Part shown: piece by piece, positions 1 through 10,232 of the stretch
How positions within the stretch are numbered: position 1 is the stretch's first letter
Layout: each line of letters begins with the position of its first letter
Assembly: GCA_963766005.1 (NCBI GenBank)
Contig: CAVXYG010000008.1
Span: forward strand, 372,001-436,000
Origin: CAVXYG01 sp963766005
GTDB lineage: Bacteria > Actinomycetota > Actinomycetes > S36-B12 > GCA-2699445
Direction: 5' to 3'
DNA: 64,000 bases
Notes under the pieces: model-generated
Database searches by the model: none
Told to the model about the DNA's origin: nothing
What the model saw: only the letters and a program-made list of their open reading frames with translations
Translations under genes and position numbers: made by a program

Positions 1-1
1 G

Positions 2-3000
2 CCGAGCCGGGCCTGGGCCGACACGGCGCCGCCGGACACCACGATGCCCAAGACCGTCAGCGCGGACGTCCTGCCGACGCCGCAGATCAACGGAGTCGCC
101 TGGACCCAGGTGGTGGCCGGTGACCGCGTCTACGTGGGCGGCGACTTCTCGATGGCCAGACCGTTCGGAGCGGCGCCTGGAGTGAGCGAGGTTGGGCGGG
201 CAAATCTGTTGGCGTACGACATCAACTCCGGCGCGCTGATCGAGTCGTTCGCGCCCGTGTTGGATGGGCAAGTGCTGGCGCTGGCGCTCTCACCGGACGG
301 TCGCACGGTGTACGCCGGCGGCAGTTTCCAGAAGGTGGACGGCCAGTGGCGGGTGCGGTTGGCGGCCTTCGATGCCGCGACCGGTGCGCTGAAGAGCGGG
401 TTCCGGACTGTGGCCAGTGCCACCGTGCGCGCCCTCTCCGTGTCGGACACCACGGTGTACTTCGGCGGCGACTTCGCGGGCGTGGCGAATCGGCCCGGGC
501 TGGCTACTGCGCCTCGGGCCTATCTGGCTGCCGCTGACGCAGCAACCGGCGCTGTCACCGGTTGGGAACCCTCGGCCAACAACTATGTTCGATCCTTGAC
601 GCTGAACAGCGACCAGTCGCTCGTCGTCGTCGGCGGCCACTTCACGACGATCAAGGGGGAGCCCTGGTACGGGATGGCGGCACTCGATCCGGTCACCGCC
701 CAGCCGCAGCAGTGGGCCGCCACGGCATCCATTCGCAACGCGGGGAACTCGTCGGCCATCAACTCGCTGATGGCCGACAAGAACGGCATCGTCGTTACCG
801 GCTACTCCTTCGGAGGCGGGGGCAACTTCGAGGCAGTTGCACGCCTGGACGGCCACACCGGTGAGATCACTTGGATCTCCGACTGCCGGGGCGACCACCA
901 CTCGGCATTCGCTCAAGCCGGTGTCGTCTACTCGGTGGGTCACGTGCACCGATGCAGCGACGTTCCGGGCGGCTTCGAGGAGCGGTGGCCCCGCTCCAGC
1001 CCGGGGGGCGAGGCCAACACCGACTACCCCGTGGGCGTGCTGCTGCCGGACGTGTTCAACTGGGTGAACCGGGCCGGGCAACCGGCGCCGCAGCAGCTGC
1101 ACTTCTGGCCGGACTGGTACTTCGGGACCTACACGGCCTCCGATCAGGGTGCCTGGCACGTCACCGGCAACGATCAGTACGTCGTCTTCGGCGGGAGTTC
1201 GTCGGCCTCAACGGCATCAGCCAACAGGGTTTGACCCGGATGGCGCGCCCGGAGGCGGCCCCGAACCAGGTGCGACCGGTGAAGCCGACCGAGTTCACGC
1301 CGACCGTGGTCTCCTACAAGGCCGGCGAGGCACATATCGGATGGCAGGAGACCTTCGACCACGACAACCAGCGCCTCACCTATACCCTCTACCGCGATTA
1401 CGTGAGCTTGGAGCAGTCGCGGCCGATCTCCACCGCCACCAGTGACTCGAGTTGGTTCGACCGCCACACCATGTCGTTCATCGACCGGGGACTCACCCCG
1501 GGCCGCACCTACGACTACCTCGTGATCGCGACCGACCCGTTGGGCAATCGGCGAGCCTCGGACCGAACCTCCGTGACGATCGCTAGTGCCACGCAGGTGT
1601 ACGGCGATGCCGTGCTGAAGGACGGCCCGGATCACTATGTGCGCTTCGCCGGCGGCCCCGGATCGCTCGATGATGTCGCCGGCGGTGCCGACGCGACCTC
1701 GCTGTCCGGGGTGTCGTTGGCCAACGGCTCACCCACTCAGGACTCCGGCGACCGCGTCGGCAGTTTCGACGGCGGGACCAACGCCTACACGGCCGCGCGG
1801 ATCCAGAACGCCGCGCCGAACGACTTCACCGTCGAGGCCTGGATCAAGACCACCGATGGCAGCGGCGGTCGGATCGTCGGATACAGCACGAACTACCAAT
1901 TCAACTCGACCTGGACCGACCGGCACCTGTATTTGGACAACACCGGTCGGATCCGGTTCGGCGTGGACAGCCGGGGCTCGAGCAAGGTGACGATCGCCTC
2001 CGGGAACGGCTACGCCGATGGGAAGTGGCACCACGTGGCGGCCAGCCTCTCGGCCGCGGGCATGAAGCTGTATGTGGACGGGCAGCAGGTCGCCCAGAAC
2101 GCGGCGGTGACCGAGGGCAGGCGCATGACCGGTTCCTGGCGCATGGGCAAGGACACGATGTCCGGGTGGACGTCGGCGGCCTCCGACGGGCAGTTGGCCG
2201 GCCAGATCGATGAGGTGGCAATCTATCCTCGCGCGTTGACCGCGACCGAGATCGCCGAGCACGTCGACGCCAGTCAGGGCATCGCACCGGCGCAGCCGAA
2301 CATCCCGCCGACCGCGTCGTTCACCGCGACGAAGAACGGGCTCCAGGTCGTCTTCGACGCGACCGCCTCGGCCGACAGCGATGGCACACTGACCGACTTC
2401 CGATGGGACTTCGGGGACGGGTCGGTCGGCACCGGTTCCGTCGCTCAGCACACCTACGCCGCCCCGGGCGGCTACAACGTCACGCTCGCCGTCACTGATG
2501 ACCACGGCGGCAGTGCCCAGTCGACGGTGTCTGTGTTGGTGTCCAGCGAATCCGTGGCGGAGGACCGCTTCGAGCGGACGCTCTCCCCGGGCTGGGGCAC
2601 CGCGGACCTAGGCGGCAACTGGTCGACCTGCAGCCGGTGCGCAGTGACTGCCGGGGTGGGGACGATGTCGGTGCGGGCGGGGGACTCTCCGTACTCCTTG
2701 TTGTCCGGGCTCTCGTTGAACGATGCCGATGTCTCCGCCGAGGTCACGATCGACAGGATGCCGACCGGCGGTGGCACCTACGTCGCCCTGATCCCTCGCG
2801 GCGAGGGTCGCGACGGATACCGAGCCCGGGCGCTCCTCGCGCCGGACGGCTCGGTATCGGCCACCTTGCAGCGCCTGTCGGGGTCGTCGCAGGCCAACCT
2901 CGCCAGCGCGCCCGTGTCCGGGGTTACCTTCACGCCGGGCACCACACTGGTGCTGCGCGCTCAGGCGGTCGGGTCGTCGCCCACCGAGTTGCGGTTCAAG

Positions 3001-3171
3001 GTATGGGTCAAGGGGCAGCCCGAGCCGGTGGCGTGGACGGTGTCGACATCCGACAGCAACGCGTCGTGGCAGCGCGCCGGTACACCTGGTGTGTGGGCGT
3101 ATGTGTCCAGTTCCGCCTCCAACGCACCCGCGACGGTGAGTTGGGACAACCTCGGCGTCGCAACGGGTTGA
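2..3171 (+). CDS. Secreted beta-propeller/FN3/LamG/PKD surface protein, 5' end outside window, frameshifted
   Basis: Paralogue of the next large gene. Reading starts at base 2 within the end of a signal-peptide region (the residues ADTAPPD also follow the signal peptide of the paralogue), so the ATG at 44 is internal and the true start lies upstream of the window. Domains in order: a beta-propeller of repeated VYVGGDF/VYAGGSF-type blades (about 60-1210), an FN3-like segment (about 1300-1580), a LamG/jellyroll domain (about 1600-2270), one PKD domain with a WDFGDG motif (about 2300-2540), and a C-terminal beta-rich domain to the stop. The reading frame changes at the GGG run 1193-1195; the paralogue reads through with one more G, so one base is missing. 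Likely an exported adhesin or matrix protein (inference); no LPXTG-type anchor is visible. Whether the gene is broken or mis-sequenced is not decidable here. Confidence 0.75.
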
Positions 3172-3289
3172 CGCGCAGCTGCGAACGGCGCCGGCACCAC
3201 GTCGGCCTAGCGATACGTTTCGGGCGGCCAGGCGCCGGACGCTATGGACCACCACGCATCTGCGGGGCCGCGTTGGAGCGTGGAGTCTG

Positions 3290-3317
3290 CGATGGTCGAT
3301 GGGCGATGGGCGATGGA
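3290..3317. repeat. Heptanucleotide repeat CGATGGK, four units
   Basis: Four consecutive 7-base units differing only at the last base (cgatggt, cgatggg, cgatggg, cgatgga). It lies in non-coding DNA and its significance is unknown. Confidence 0.7.
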
Positions 3318-3573
3318 TCTGGCGACAGCGCAGCCTCCGCTGGCCTTGCAGGATCTCTGGGTCTGAACCCGCTTCCCTCGAGCAGCGATCTGGTTGAGCA
3401 AGGCGTCGGATCCTGGCAGTTCCGGCGGCAGCCGTGGAGGCACGGGAGGCATCCGGGTGGTGGGACGCTCTGATCGGGGAGCGGCTTGCGCGGGACCGTC
3501 GGGTCGATGGGCTCAACCGAGCCTGCGGCGGGGTGCCCCGGTCGCCGTCGCTGGCCCCCCGAGCGGGCGAAGA

Positions 3574-3699
3574 TCACGGAGGGTCGCGAAGGCGCACCAT
3601 GTGGCCGGCGTCACGGTCGGCGATGACCGATTCGTCCACATAATGGAGGCGTCGCTCCAGCTGACGACTACGGAGGGTATCAGTCGTCGCTGCTGACAC
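3574..3699 (-). CDS. Possible 41-residue small protein or gene fragment
   Basis: A GTG-initiated frame of 42 codons whose second half has good GC bias at third positions and reads like normal protein (VDESVIADRDAGHMVRLRD). It has no clear ribosome-binding site and I recognise no family. It diverges from the second surface-protein gene. It could equally be a chance frame or the degraded end of an older gene. Confidence 0.25.
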   Translation of the reverse strand: MSAATTDTLRSRQLERRLHYVDESVIADRDAGHMVRLRDPP

Positions 3700-3706
3700 G
3701 TATGCT
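3663..3706 (+). promoter_or_regulatory. Inverted repeat plus candidate -10 upstream of the second surface protein
   Basis: Perfect 7-base arms GACGACT (3663-3669) and AGTCGTC (3682-3688) are separated by 12 bases and followed by a TANNNT-type hexamer TATGCT (3701-3706). The predicted transcript would begin about 55 bases before the GTG start at 3769. No good -35 box is seen. An operator role is inferred. Confidence 0.35.
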
Positions 3707-3768
3707 TGGCACATGTAGTCCCGGACGTGGTCCGGAGCGGCTGCGGAGGAGTCAGAGGGGGAGCCAGG

Positions 3769-6700
3769 GTGAAGGTTCGCGTGCGTGGGGGTCTAGCGCT
3801 TGCGCTGTCAGGATCGATGGTGGCAGCGCTGCTTATCGCAGTGCCGGGGGCAGCTTCGGCCGATACGGCTCCGCCAGATTCGTCGTTGCCGCTCACGGTG
3901 AGCGCCGATGTGCTGCCCACGCCGCAGATCGACGGGGTGGTCTGGTCTCAGGTCGTGACCGGCGATCGCGTCTACGTTGGTGGCGACTTCCGGAACGCCC
4001 GGCCCTTCGGTGCGGCGGTGGGCGTCGACGAGGTGCCGCGGGCGAACATCCTGGCCTACGACATCAACTCCGGCGAGCTCATCGACTCCTTCGCCCCGGT
4101 GCTCGACGGCCAGGTGCTGTCGCTGGCGGTCTCGCCGGACGGTTCCACCGTGTATGCGGGTGGCAGCTTCCAGAAGGTGGACGGCCAGTGGCGCGTGCGC
4201 ATGGCGGCATTCGACGCCGCGACCGGCGCGCTGGATAGCGACTTCCGCCCGGTCGCGGGTGCCACCGTGCGCGCGGTGACGGCATCCGACACGACCGTGT
4301 ACTTCGGGGGCGACTTCGCGGCGGCCGCCGATCGGCCCGGGCAGCCCACGGTTCCCCGCGCCTATCTCGCAGCAGCCGCTGCCGCGTCGGGCGCGATCAC
4401 CGATTGGAATCCCTCGCCGAACAACTACATCCGCTCCATCGCCTTGACCGACGACCAGTCCAAGGTCGTGGTCGGGGGCCACTTCACGACATTGATGGAC
4501 CAGGACTGGTACGGCATGGCCGCACTTGATCCGGAAACGGCGCAGCCGCAGGCCTGGGCGGCGCTGGAGACGATCCGCGACGCCGGGCCGAGTGCCGCCA
4601 TCAACTCCCTGACCGCGGACGCCGACGGTGTTCTTGTGACGGGATACTCCTACGGCGGTGGCGGCGGGAACTTCGAGGGCGTGGCCCGGCTCGACGGTGA
4701 CACCGGCGCCGTGGAGTGGATCTCCGACTGCCGCGGCGACCACCACTCGGCATACGGGCAGGCGGATGTCGCCTACACCGTCAGCCATGCCCACCGCTGC
4801 GCCAACGTGCCCGGTGGGTTCGAGGAGCGCTGGCCGCGGGTCAGCCCCGGTGGTGCGGCCTTCACCGACTTCCAGGTCGGAGAACTGTTGCCCGAGGTCT
4901 ACGGCTGGGTCGATCGCGCAGGGCAGCCTGCGCCGCAGCAGTTGCACTTCTGGCCGGACTGGTATTTCGGCACCTACACCGCCTCCGACCAGGGGGCTTG
5001 GCATGTCACCGGCAACGACAAGTACGTCGTGTTCGGCGGAGAGTTCATCGGGCTGAACGGCAGGAACCAGCAGGGCCTGACCCGCATGGCGCGCCCCGAT
5101 GCCGCGCCGAACGATGTCCGGCCGTTCAACACCCCGGAACTGCAGCCGAGCGCCGTGTCCTACCGCGCCGGCGAGGCCCATGTGGGCTGGCAGGAGACCT
5201 ACGACCACGACAACGAGCGGCTCACCTACGAGGTCTACCGCAACTTCGTGAGCCTGCAGCAGTCCCAGCCGGTCCACACCGTCACGGCGGACTCTGCCTG
5301 GCACGAGCGGCACTCGCTGTCGTTCATCGACCGCGGCCTCACGCCGGGGCAGACCTACGACTACCTCGTGATCGCCACGGACCCCCTGGGCAACCGGCGC
5401 ACCTCGGAGCGCACCCCGGTGACGATCGCCTCCGGGGCCTCCGACCAGGTGTACGGCAACGCGGTCCTGCAGGACCTGCCGGACCACTACTTCCGCTTCT
5501 CCGGCGATGACGCGACGAATGTGGCGGACCTGGGCGGCGCGTCGGATGCCACGTCCTTGTCGGGCGTGTCGTTGACCGGCACCAGCCCGGTGCAGGATGC
5601 CGGGGATAAGGCCGGCGATTTCGATGGCGGTACGAGCGCCTACGCCGCCAACCGGGTGCAGGCGAAGGCGCCGAACCAGTTCACGATCGAGGCCTGGGTC
5701 AACACTACCGACGGCAGCGGCGGCCGCATCGTCGGGTTCAGTACGGACTACGTGACGAACTCGAACTGGACCGACCGCCACCTGTACCTCGACAGCACCG
5801 GCCGGATCCGGTTCGGAGTTGACGATCTCGGCTCGAACAAGGTGACGATCGCCTCGGACTCCGGGTACGACGACGGCCAGTGGCACCATGTCGCCGGCAG
5901 CCTCTCGGCCGGGGGCATGAAACTCTACGTCGACGGCGAACTCGTCGCGCAGAACGCCGGTGTGACCGAGGGTCGGCGGATGACCGGTACCTGGCGGATC
6001 GGCAAGGATGTGTTCGAGCCGGGCTGGACCTCAGCGCCGTCGGACGGGCAGCTCGACGCCCTGATCGACGAGGTCGCCGTGTATCCGCGGGCGCTCGCCG
6101 AAGAGGAGATCCGCGAACATTTCGAGGCCGCGAGCGGATCGGCTGCCAACGCGGCGCCGGTGGCGTCGTTCTCGTCGTCGGTGGATGGCCGGTCGGTGTC
6201 GTTCGACGGGTCGGGGTCCTCCGATAGCGATGGTTCGGTGGTGTCGTACGCGTGGGACTTCGGCGATGGTGCTTCGGGGTCCGGTGCGGTGGTGGAGCAC
6301 ACCTACGGCGGGGATGGCCCGTTCGATGTGACGTTGACGGTCGTGGACGACGATGGTGAGCCGGGTTCGGCGACGCAGACGGTGTCCTTCGCCGGTGATC
6401 TGGAGACGGTGGCCGCGGATGCGTTCGGCCGTAGTGTGGCCTCCGGTTGGGGGACGGCGGATCTGGGCGGCGACTGGTCGTCGTGCAGCACCTGCTCGGT
6501 GAGCGGTGATGCGGGCCTGATGTCGCTGGCCGCCGGGGTGTCGAAGGGCACGTCGCTGTCGGGGCTGTCGCTGGCGGATGCCGATGTGACGGTGAAGGTG
6601 TCGCTGGATCGGATGCCGACGGGGTCGGGGACGTATCTGGCGGTGCTGCCGCGCAGCCAGGGCGATAGCGGGTACCGGGCGCGGCTGCAGGTGCTGCCGG

Positions 6701-8805
6701 ACGGGTCGATGGCGGTGCGCTGGCAGTTGCTGGAGGGCGGGTCGCAGTCGACGCTGGCCTCCGGCGATGTGCCGGGGTTGACGGTGGCGGCCGGTGACGA
6801 GCTGATGCTGCGGGCGCAGGCGCTGGGCTCCTCGCCGACGCAGCTGGGGTTCAAGGTGTGGCGCGCGGGCGATCCGGAGCCGGCGGGGTGGACGTTGACG
6901 GCCACGGACAGCGATCCGGACTGGCAGCGCTCCGGCGCGCCGGGGCTGTGGGCGTTCGTGTCGGCGGCGGCGACCGCGGCGACGGGGCTCACCTGGGACG
7001 ACCTGGTGGTGACGGCGGAGGCCGGCGCCGAGCAGCCGAACGCGGCGCCGGTGGCGTCGTTCTCGTCGTCGGTGGATGGCCGGTCGGTGTCGTTCGACGG
7101 GTCGGGGTCCTCCGATAGCGATGGTTCGGTGGTGTCGTACGCGTGGGACTTCGGCGATGGTGCTTCGGGGTCCGGTGCGGTGGTGGAGCACACCTACGGC
7201 GGGGATGGCCCGTTCGATGTGACGTTGACGGTCGTGGACGACGATGGTGAGCCGGGTTCGGCGACGCAGACGGTGTCCTTCGCCGGTGATCTGGAGACGG
7301 TGGCCGCGGATGCGTTCGGCCGTAGTGTGGCCTCCGGTTGGGGGACGGCGGATCTGGGCGGCGACTGGTCGTCGTGCAGCACCTGCTCGGTGAGCGGTGA
7401 TGCGGGCCTGATGTCGCTGGCCGCCGGGGTGTCGAAGGGCACGTCGCTGTCGGGGCTGTCGCTGGCGGATGCCGATGTGACGGTGAAGGTGTCGCTGGAT
7501 CGGATGCCGACGGGGTCGGGGACGTATCTGGCGGTGCTGCCGCGCAGCCAGGGCGATAGCGGGTACCGGGCGCGGCTGCAGGTGCTGCCGGACGGGTCGA
7601 TGGCGGTGCGCTGGCAGTTGCTGGAGGGCGGGTCGCAGTCGACGCTGGCCTCCGGCGATGTGCCGGGGTTGACGGTGGCGGCCGGTGACGAGCTGATGCT
7701 GCGGGCGCAGGCGCTGGGCTCCTCGCCGACGCAGCTGGGGTTCAAGGTGTGGCGCGCGGGCGATCCGGAGCCGGCGGGGTGGACGTTGACGGCCACGGAC
7801 AGCGATCCGGACTGGCAGCGCTCCGGCGCGCCGGGGCTGTGGGCGTTCGTGTCGGCGGCGGCGACCGCGGCGACGGGGCTCACCTGGGACGACCTGGTGG
7901 TGACGGCGGAGGCCGGCGCCGAGCAGCCGAACGCGGCGCCGGTGGCGTCGTTCTCGTCGTCGGTGGATGGCCGGTCGGTGTCGTTCGACGGGTCGGGGTC
8001 CTCCGATAGCGATGGTTCGGTGGTGTCGTACGCGTGGGACTTCGGCGATGGTGCTTCGGGGTCCGGTGCGGTGGTGGAGCACACCTACGGCGGGGATGGC
8101 CCGTTCGATGTGACGTTGACGGTCGTGGACGACGATGGTGAGCCGGGTTCGGCGACGCAGACGGTGTCCTTCGCCGGTGATCTGGAGACGGTGGCCGCGG
8201 ATGCGTTCGGCCGTAGTGTGGCCTCCGGTTGGGGGACGGCGGATCTGGGCGGCGACTGGTCGTCGTGCAGCACCTGCTCGGTGAGCGGTGATGCGGGCCT
8301 GATGTCGCTGGCCGCCGGGGTGTCGAAGGGCACGTCGCTGTCGGGGCTGTCGCTGGCGGATGCCGATGTGACGGTGAAGGTGTCGCTGGATCGGATGCCG
8401 ACGGGGTCGGGGACGTATCTGGCGGTGCTGCCGCGCAGCCAGGGCGATAGCGGGTACCGGGCGCGGCTGCAGGTGCTGCCGGACGGGTCGATGGCGGTGC
8501 GCTGGCAGTTGCTGGAGGGCGGGTCGCAGTCGACGCTGGCCTCCGGCGATGTGCCGGGGTTGACGGTGGCGGCCGGTGACGAGCTGATGCTGCGGGCGCA
8601 GGCGCTGGGCTCCTCGCCGACGCAGCTGGGGTTCAAGGTGTGGCGCGCGGGCGATCCGGAGCCGGCGGGGTGGACGTTGACGGCCACGGACAGCGATCCG
8701 GACTGGCAGCGCTCCGGCGCGCCGGGGCTGTGGGCGTTCGTGTCGGCGGCGGCGACCGCGGCGACGGGGCTCACCTGGGACGACCTGGATGTTCGGGGAG
8801 GCTGA
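3769..8805 (+). CDS. Secreted beta-propeller/FN3/LamG protein with three identical PKD-containing repeats
   Basis: About 1678 residues. I chose the GTG at 3769 because it follows a purine-rich ribosome-binding site (gggggag, 3757-3763) and gives a classic signal peptide: basic VKVRVRGG, a hydrophobic core, and ASA cleavage near residue 31. Domains: a six-bladed beta-propeller with VYVGGDF-type motifs (about 45-445), an FN3-like region (about 465-565), LamG/jellyroll (about 570-790), then three units of PKD (AWDFGDG) plus a roughly 200-residue beta-rich domain at 794-1090, 1091-1387 and 1388-1678. The upstream paralogue has only one such unit. There is no sortase motif or membrane anchor, so the protein is probably secreted or held non-covalently. 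Adjacent glycan-assembly genes suggest a cell-surface or matrix role, such as binding a polysaccharide (inference). Confidence 0.85.
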   Translation: MKVRVRGGLALALSGSMVAALLIAVPGAASADTAPPDSSLPLTVSADVLPTPQIDGVVWSQVVTGDRVYVGGDFRNARPFGAAVGVDEVPRANILAYDINSGELIDSFAPVLDGQVLSLAVSPDGSTVYAGGSFQKVDGQWRVRMAAFDAATGALDSDFRPVAGATVRAVTASDTTVYFGGDFAAAADRPGQPTVPRAYLAAAAAASGAITDWNPSPNNYIRSIALTDDQSKVVVGGHFTTLMDQDWYGMAALDPETAQPQAWAALETIRDAGPSAAINSLTADADGVLVTGYSYGGGGGNFEGVARLDGDTGAVEWISDCRGDHHSAYGQADVAYTVSHAHRCANVPGGFEERWPRVSPGGAAFTDFQVGELLPEVYGWVDRAGQPAPQQLHFWPDWYFGTYTASDQGAWHVTGNDKYVVFGGEFIGLNGRNQQGLTRMARPDAAPNDVRPFNTPELQPSAVSYRAGEAHVGWQETYDHDNERLTYEVYRNFVSLQQSQPVHTVTADSAWHERHSLSFIDRGLTPGQTYDYLVIATDPLGNRRTSERTPVTIASGASDQVYGNAVLQDLPDHYFRFSGDDATNVADLGGASDATSLSGVSLTGTSPVQDAGDKAGDFDGGTSAYAANRVQAKAPNQFTIEAWVNTTDGSGGRIVGFSTDYVTNSNWTDRHLYLDSTGRIRFGVDDLGSNKVTIASDSGYDDGQWHHVAGSLSAGGMKLYVDGELVAQNAGVTEGRRMTGTWRIGKDVFEPGWTSAPSDGQLDALIDEVAVYPRALAEEEIREHFEAASGSAANAAPVASFSSSVDGRSVSFDGSGSSDSDGSVVSYAWDFGDGASGSGAVVEHTYGGDGPFDVTLTVVDDDGEPGSATQTVSFAGDLETVAADAFGRSVASGWGTADLGGDWSSCSTCSVSGDAGLMSLAAGVSKGTSLSGLSLADADVTVKVSLDRMPTGSGTYLAVLPRSQGDSGYRARLQVLPDGSMAVRWQLLEGGSQSTLASGDVPGLTVAAGDELMLRAQALGSSPTQLGFKVWRAGDPEPAGWTLTATDSDPDWQRSGAPGLWAFVSAAATAATGLTWDDLVVTAEAGAEQPNAAPVASFSSSVDGRSVSFDGSGSSDSDGSVVSYAWDFGDGASGSGAVVEHTYGGDGPFDVTLTVVDDDGEPGSATQTVSFAGDLETVAADAFGRSVASGWGTADLGGDWSSCSTCSVSGDAGLMSLAAGVSKGTSLSGLSLADADVTVKVSLDRMPTGSGTYLAVLPRSQGDSGYRARLQVLPDGSMAVRWQLLEGGSQSTLASGDVPGLTVAAGDELMLRAQALGSSPTQLGFKVWRAGDPEPAGWTLTATDSDPDWQRSGAPGLWAFVSAAATAATGLTWDDLVVTAEAGAEQPNAAPVASFSSSVDGRSVSFDGSGSSDSDGSVVSYAWDFGDGASGSGAVVEHTYGGDGPFDVTLTVVDDDGEPGSATQTVSFAGDLETVAADAFGRSVASGWGTADLGGDWSSCSTCSVSGDAGLMSLAAGVSKGTSLSGLSLADADVTVKVSLDRMPTGSGTYLAVLPRSQGDSGYRARLQVLPDGSMAVRWQLLEGGSQSTLASGDVPGLTVAAGDELMLRAQALGSSPTQLGFKVWRAGDPEPAGWTLTATDSDPDWQRSGAPGLWAFVSAAATAATGLTWDDLDVRGG
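6148..8788 (+). repeat. Three tandem copies of an 891-bp unit, base-identical as far as compared
   Basis: Copies at 6148-7038, 7039-7929 and 7930-8788. The last stops matching after 859 bases, where the unique C-terminal codons begin. The unit encodes 297 residues: a PKD domain, a beta-rich domain and a short linker. Comparing the copies along their length I found no difference even at silent positions. That implies very recent duplication or ongoing gene conversion, and means the copy number could be wrong in an assembly. Confidence 0.93.
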
Positions 8806-8834
8806 CGGCCGACGACTTCGGACGCAGCGCTCCT

Positions 8835-8865
8835 CAGTGCACACTGATGAGGGAGCGTTACGCTC
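8835..8865 (+). other. Two small inverted repeats between surface protein and ligase-like gene
   Basis: CAGTG-CA-CACTG (8835-8846) lies 30 bases past the stop of the surface protein, and GAGCG-TTA-CGCTC (8853-8865) follows. The first could be a weak terminator; the second sits about 33 bases before the next gene and could be regulatory. Both are short, so this is tentative. Confidence 0.3.
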
Positions 8866-8897
8866 GGTAATGGGACATCGGAAGACGGGGGAGTGAC

Positions 8898-10208
8898 GTG
8901 CTGGAGATGAGTGGCCCGGAGGTCGACTCCTGGGCACTGCTGCTCCTGGCCGCCGCTGTGGGATTCGCAGGCATGCTGTTCATGTTGCGGGCACCCAAGC
9001 TCGCAATCATTGGATGGATCGCGGTCCTCGCCTTTGTCCCCATCTGGTGGGGTGTCGGGCTGATCGGGTACTGGTACCCCGCCGCGATCGTCGGTCTGGG
9101 GCTGTTGTTCGTTCTGGTCCAGGAGTCCCGCTGGGGACGCATCACGGCCGGCGATGTCGGTGCCGCAATCTTCTTCGTGGCCGCCCTGGCGCCGGTGGCC
9201 GTCTCCGGCGCCTGGTCGCTGAGCGCCGTGTTCGTCGTCCTCACCCAGTGGCTGCTGGCCTTCCTCATCGGGCGACTGGCGCCCGGCGTGCTCCCTCTGG
9301 AGACCATCTACACGGTGATCGCCGTGGTGTTCGGCATCGTCGCGGCACTTGCACTGCTCGAGTTCGCGCTGAACTTCAACCCCTTCATCGCGCTGGGCGG
9401 ATCCGGCGCGGAGTTCTCCGCCTGGAACCAGATCTACATGCGCGGCGGCATGCCCCGCGTCGAAGGGGCTTGGGGCCACTCGATCGCGCTCGGCTCGGCG
9501 ATGGCGATGTCCATCCCCTTGATGCTGGCCAGCAGACTTCCCCTTGGTGTGCGCATGCTGCTGCTCGCGCTGATGCTCGGCGCTGCCGTGGTGACGTTCA
9601 GCCGCATCGGTCAGTTGACCGCCGTGTTCGCCGTGATCCTGAGCATCTACGCGCTGGCACCGGTGCTGAAGCGCGGCGCGCGGGTCGGCATGCTCGTCGT
9701 TCTCGCAGTCGGGGCCTTCCTCGGCTACGGGTATGTCACGGAGGTCTACGGCGGAAGCGGTGACGAGTTCGCGAAGTCGGCCGAGTACCGGGGACAGTTG
9801 ACCGAGCTGGTCGGCGAGATATCGCTGTTCGGTCAATCCTCGGCGCTGGGTCAGACGGCGAGCGGAGTCAGGACGTTCGGCAACTTCGAATCGATCGACA
9901 ACGCCATGCTGCTGCTCGGGCTGAAGCACGGATGGTTGGTGCTCGCTGTTGCCCTGGGGCTTGCGGGGGTCGTCCTGCTGCTCACGCTGCTGCGCAAGGC
10001 GGAACCGCCTACTGTCGCGCTCGCCTCGCAGATCCCGACGCTGTTCGCGGTCGCGCTCATCACGCAGTTCGGCATGTACTTCTGGTTCATGGCCGGACTC
10101 GCTGTGGCTGCCCACGCCCAGCGGTCGCAGCGGTTGGCGGCCGAGCAGGAAGCGGAGGACCGCAATCGGGGCGCGGTCGCCATCAGCCCGGAGCCGGCCC
10201 TGCACTGA
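8898..10208 (+). CDS. O-antigen ligase/polymerase-like (Wzy/WaaL family) membrane protein
   Basis: 436 residues, GTG start with a gggggag ribosome-binding site 5 bases upstream. Nearly the whole sequence is hydrophobic helices (about 10-12), with one large extracytoplasmic loop around residues 160-200 carrying RGGMPRVEGAWGHS and a following FSRIGQL helix. This is the usual O-antigen ligase/Wzy_C layout, in which conserved Arg and His in the large loop act on lipid-linked glycans. In an actinomycete it would polymerise or transfer a surface polysaccharide rather than O-antigen. It is flanked by exported surface proteins on one side and glycosyltransferase/CDP-alcohol genes on the other. The substrate is unknown. 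Confidence 0.75.
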   Translation: MLEMSGPEVDSWALLLLAAAVGFAGMLFMLRAPKLAIIGWIAVLAFVPIWWGVGLIGYWYPAAIVGLGLLFVLVQESRWGRITAGDVGAAIFFVAALAPVAVSGAWSLSAVFVVLTQWLLAFLIGRLAPGVLPLETIYTVIAVVFGIVAALALLEFALNFNPFIALGGSGAEFSAWNQIYMRGGMPRVEGAWGHSIALGSAMAMSIPLMLASRLPLGVRMLLLALMLGAAVVTFSRIGQLTAVFAVILSIYALAPVLKRGARVGMLVVLAVGAFLGYGYVTEVYGGSGDEFAKSAEYRGQLTELVGEISLFGQSSALGQTASGVRTFGNFESIDNAMLLLGLKHGWLVLAVALGLAGVVLLLTLLRKAEPPTVALASQIPTLFAVALITQFGMYFWFMAGLAVAAHAQRSQRLAAEQEAEDRNRGAVAISPEPALH

Positions 10209-10212
10209 GCCG

Positions 10213-10232
10213 GCGAGAGCCGCGGGTCTCGC
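10213..10232 (+). terminator. Hairpin just after the ligase-like gene
   Basis: GCGAGA and TCTCGC (6-base arms, 8-base loop) lie 5 bases past the stop at 10208, with no T-run. The remaining part of the convergent gap to 10530 shows no gene or other structure I can support. Confidence 0.4.

Larger units (their letters stand above)
3172..3768. other. Gene-poor spacer between the two surface-protein paralogues
   Basis: About 600 bases without a convincing long coding region. It holds a short heptamer repeat, one possible 41-residue reading frame on the minus strand, and an inverted repeat with a candidate -10 box just upstream of the second paralogue. No tRNA, insertion-sequence end or clear terminator is visible. 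Confidence 0.6.

Noticed and set aside
6148..8788. CRISPR-like array because of direct repeats
   Set aside because: Units are 891 bp, coding, contiguous and without spacers; no cas genes are present.
6031..8937. Very long open frame on the minus strand opposite the repeats (and others such as 3808-5889 and 8085-10205)
   Set aside because: They are antisense shadows produced by GC-rich third positions. The plus strand carries recognisable domains and the minus translations are low-complexity Arg/Pro/Gly strings.
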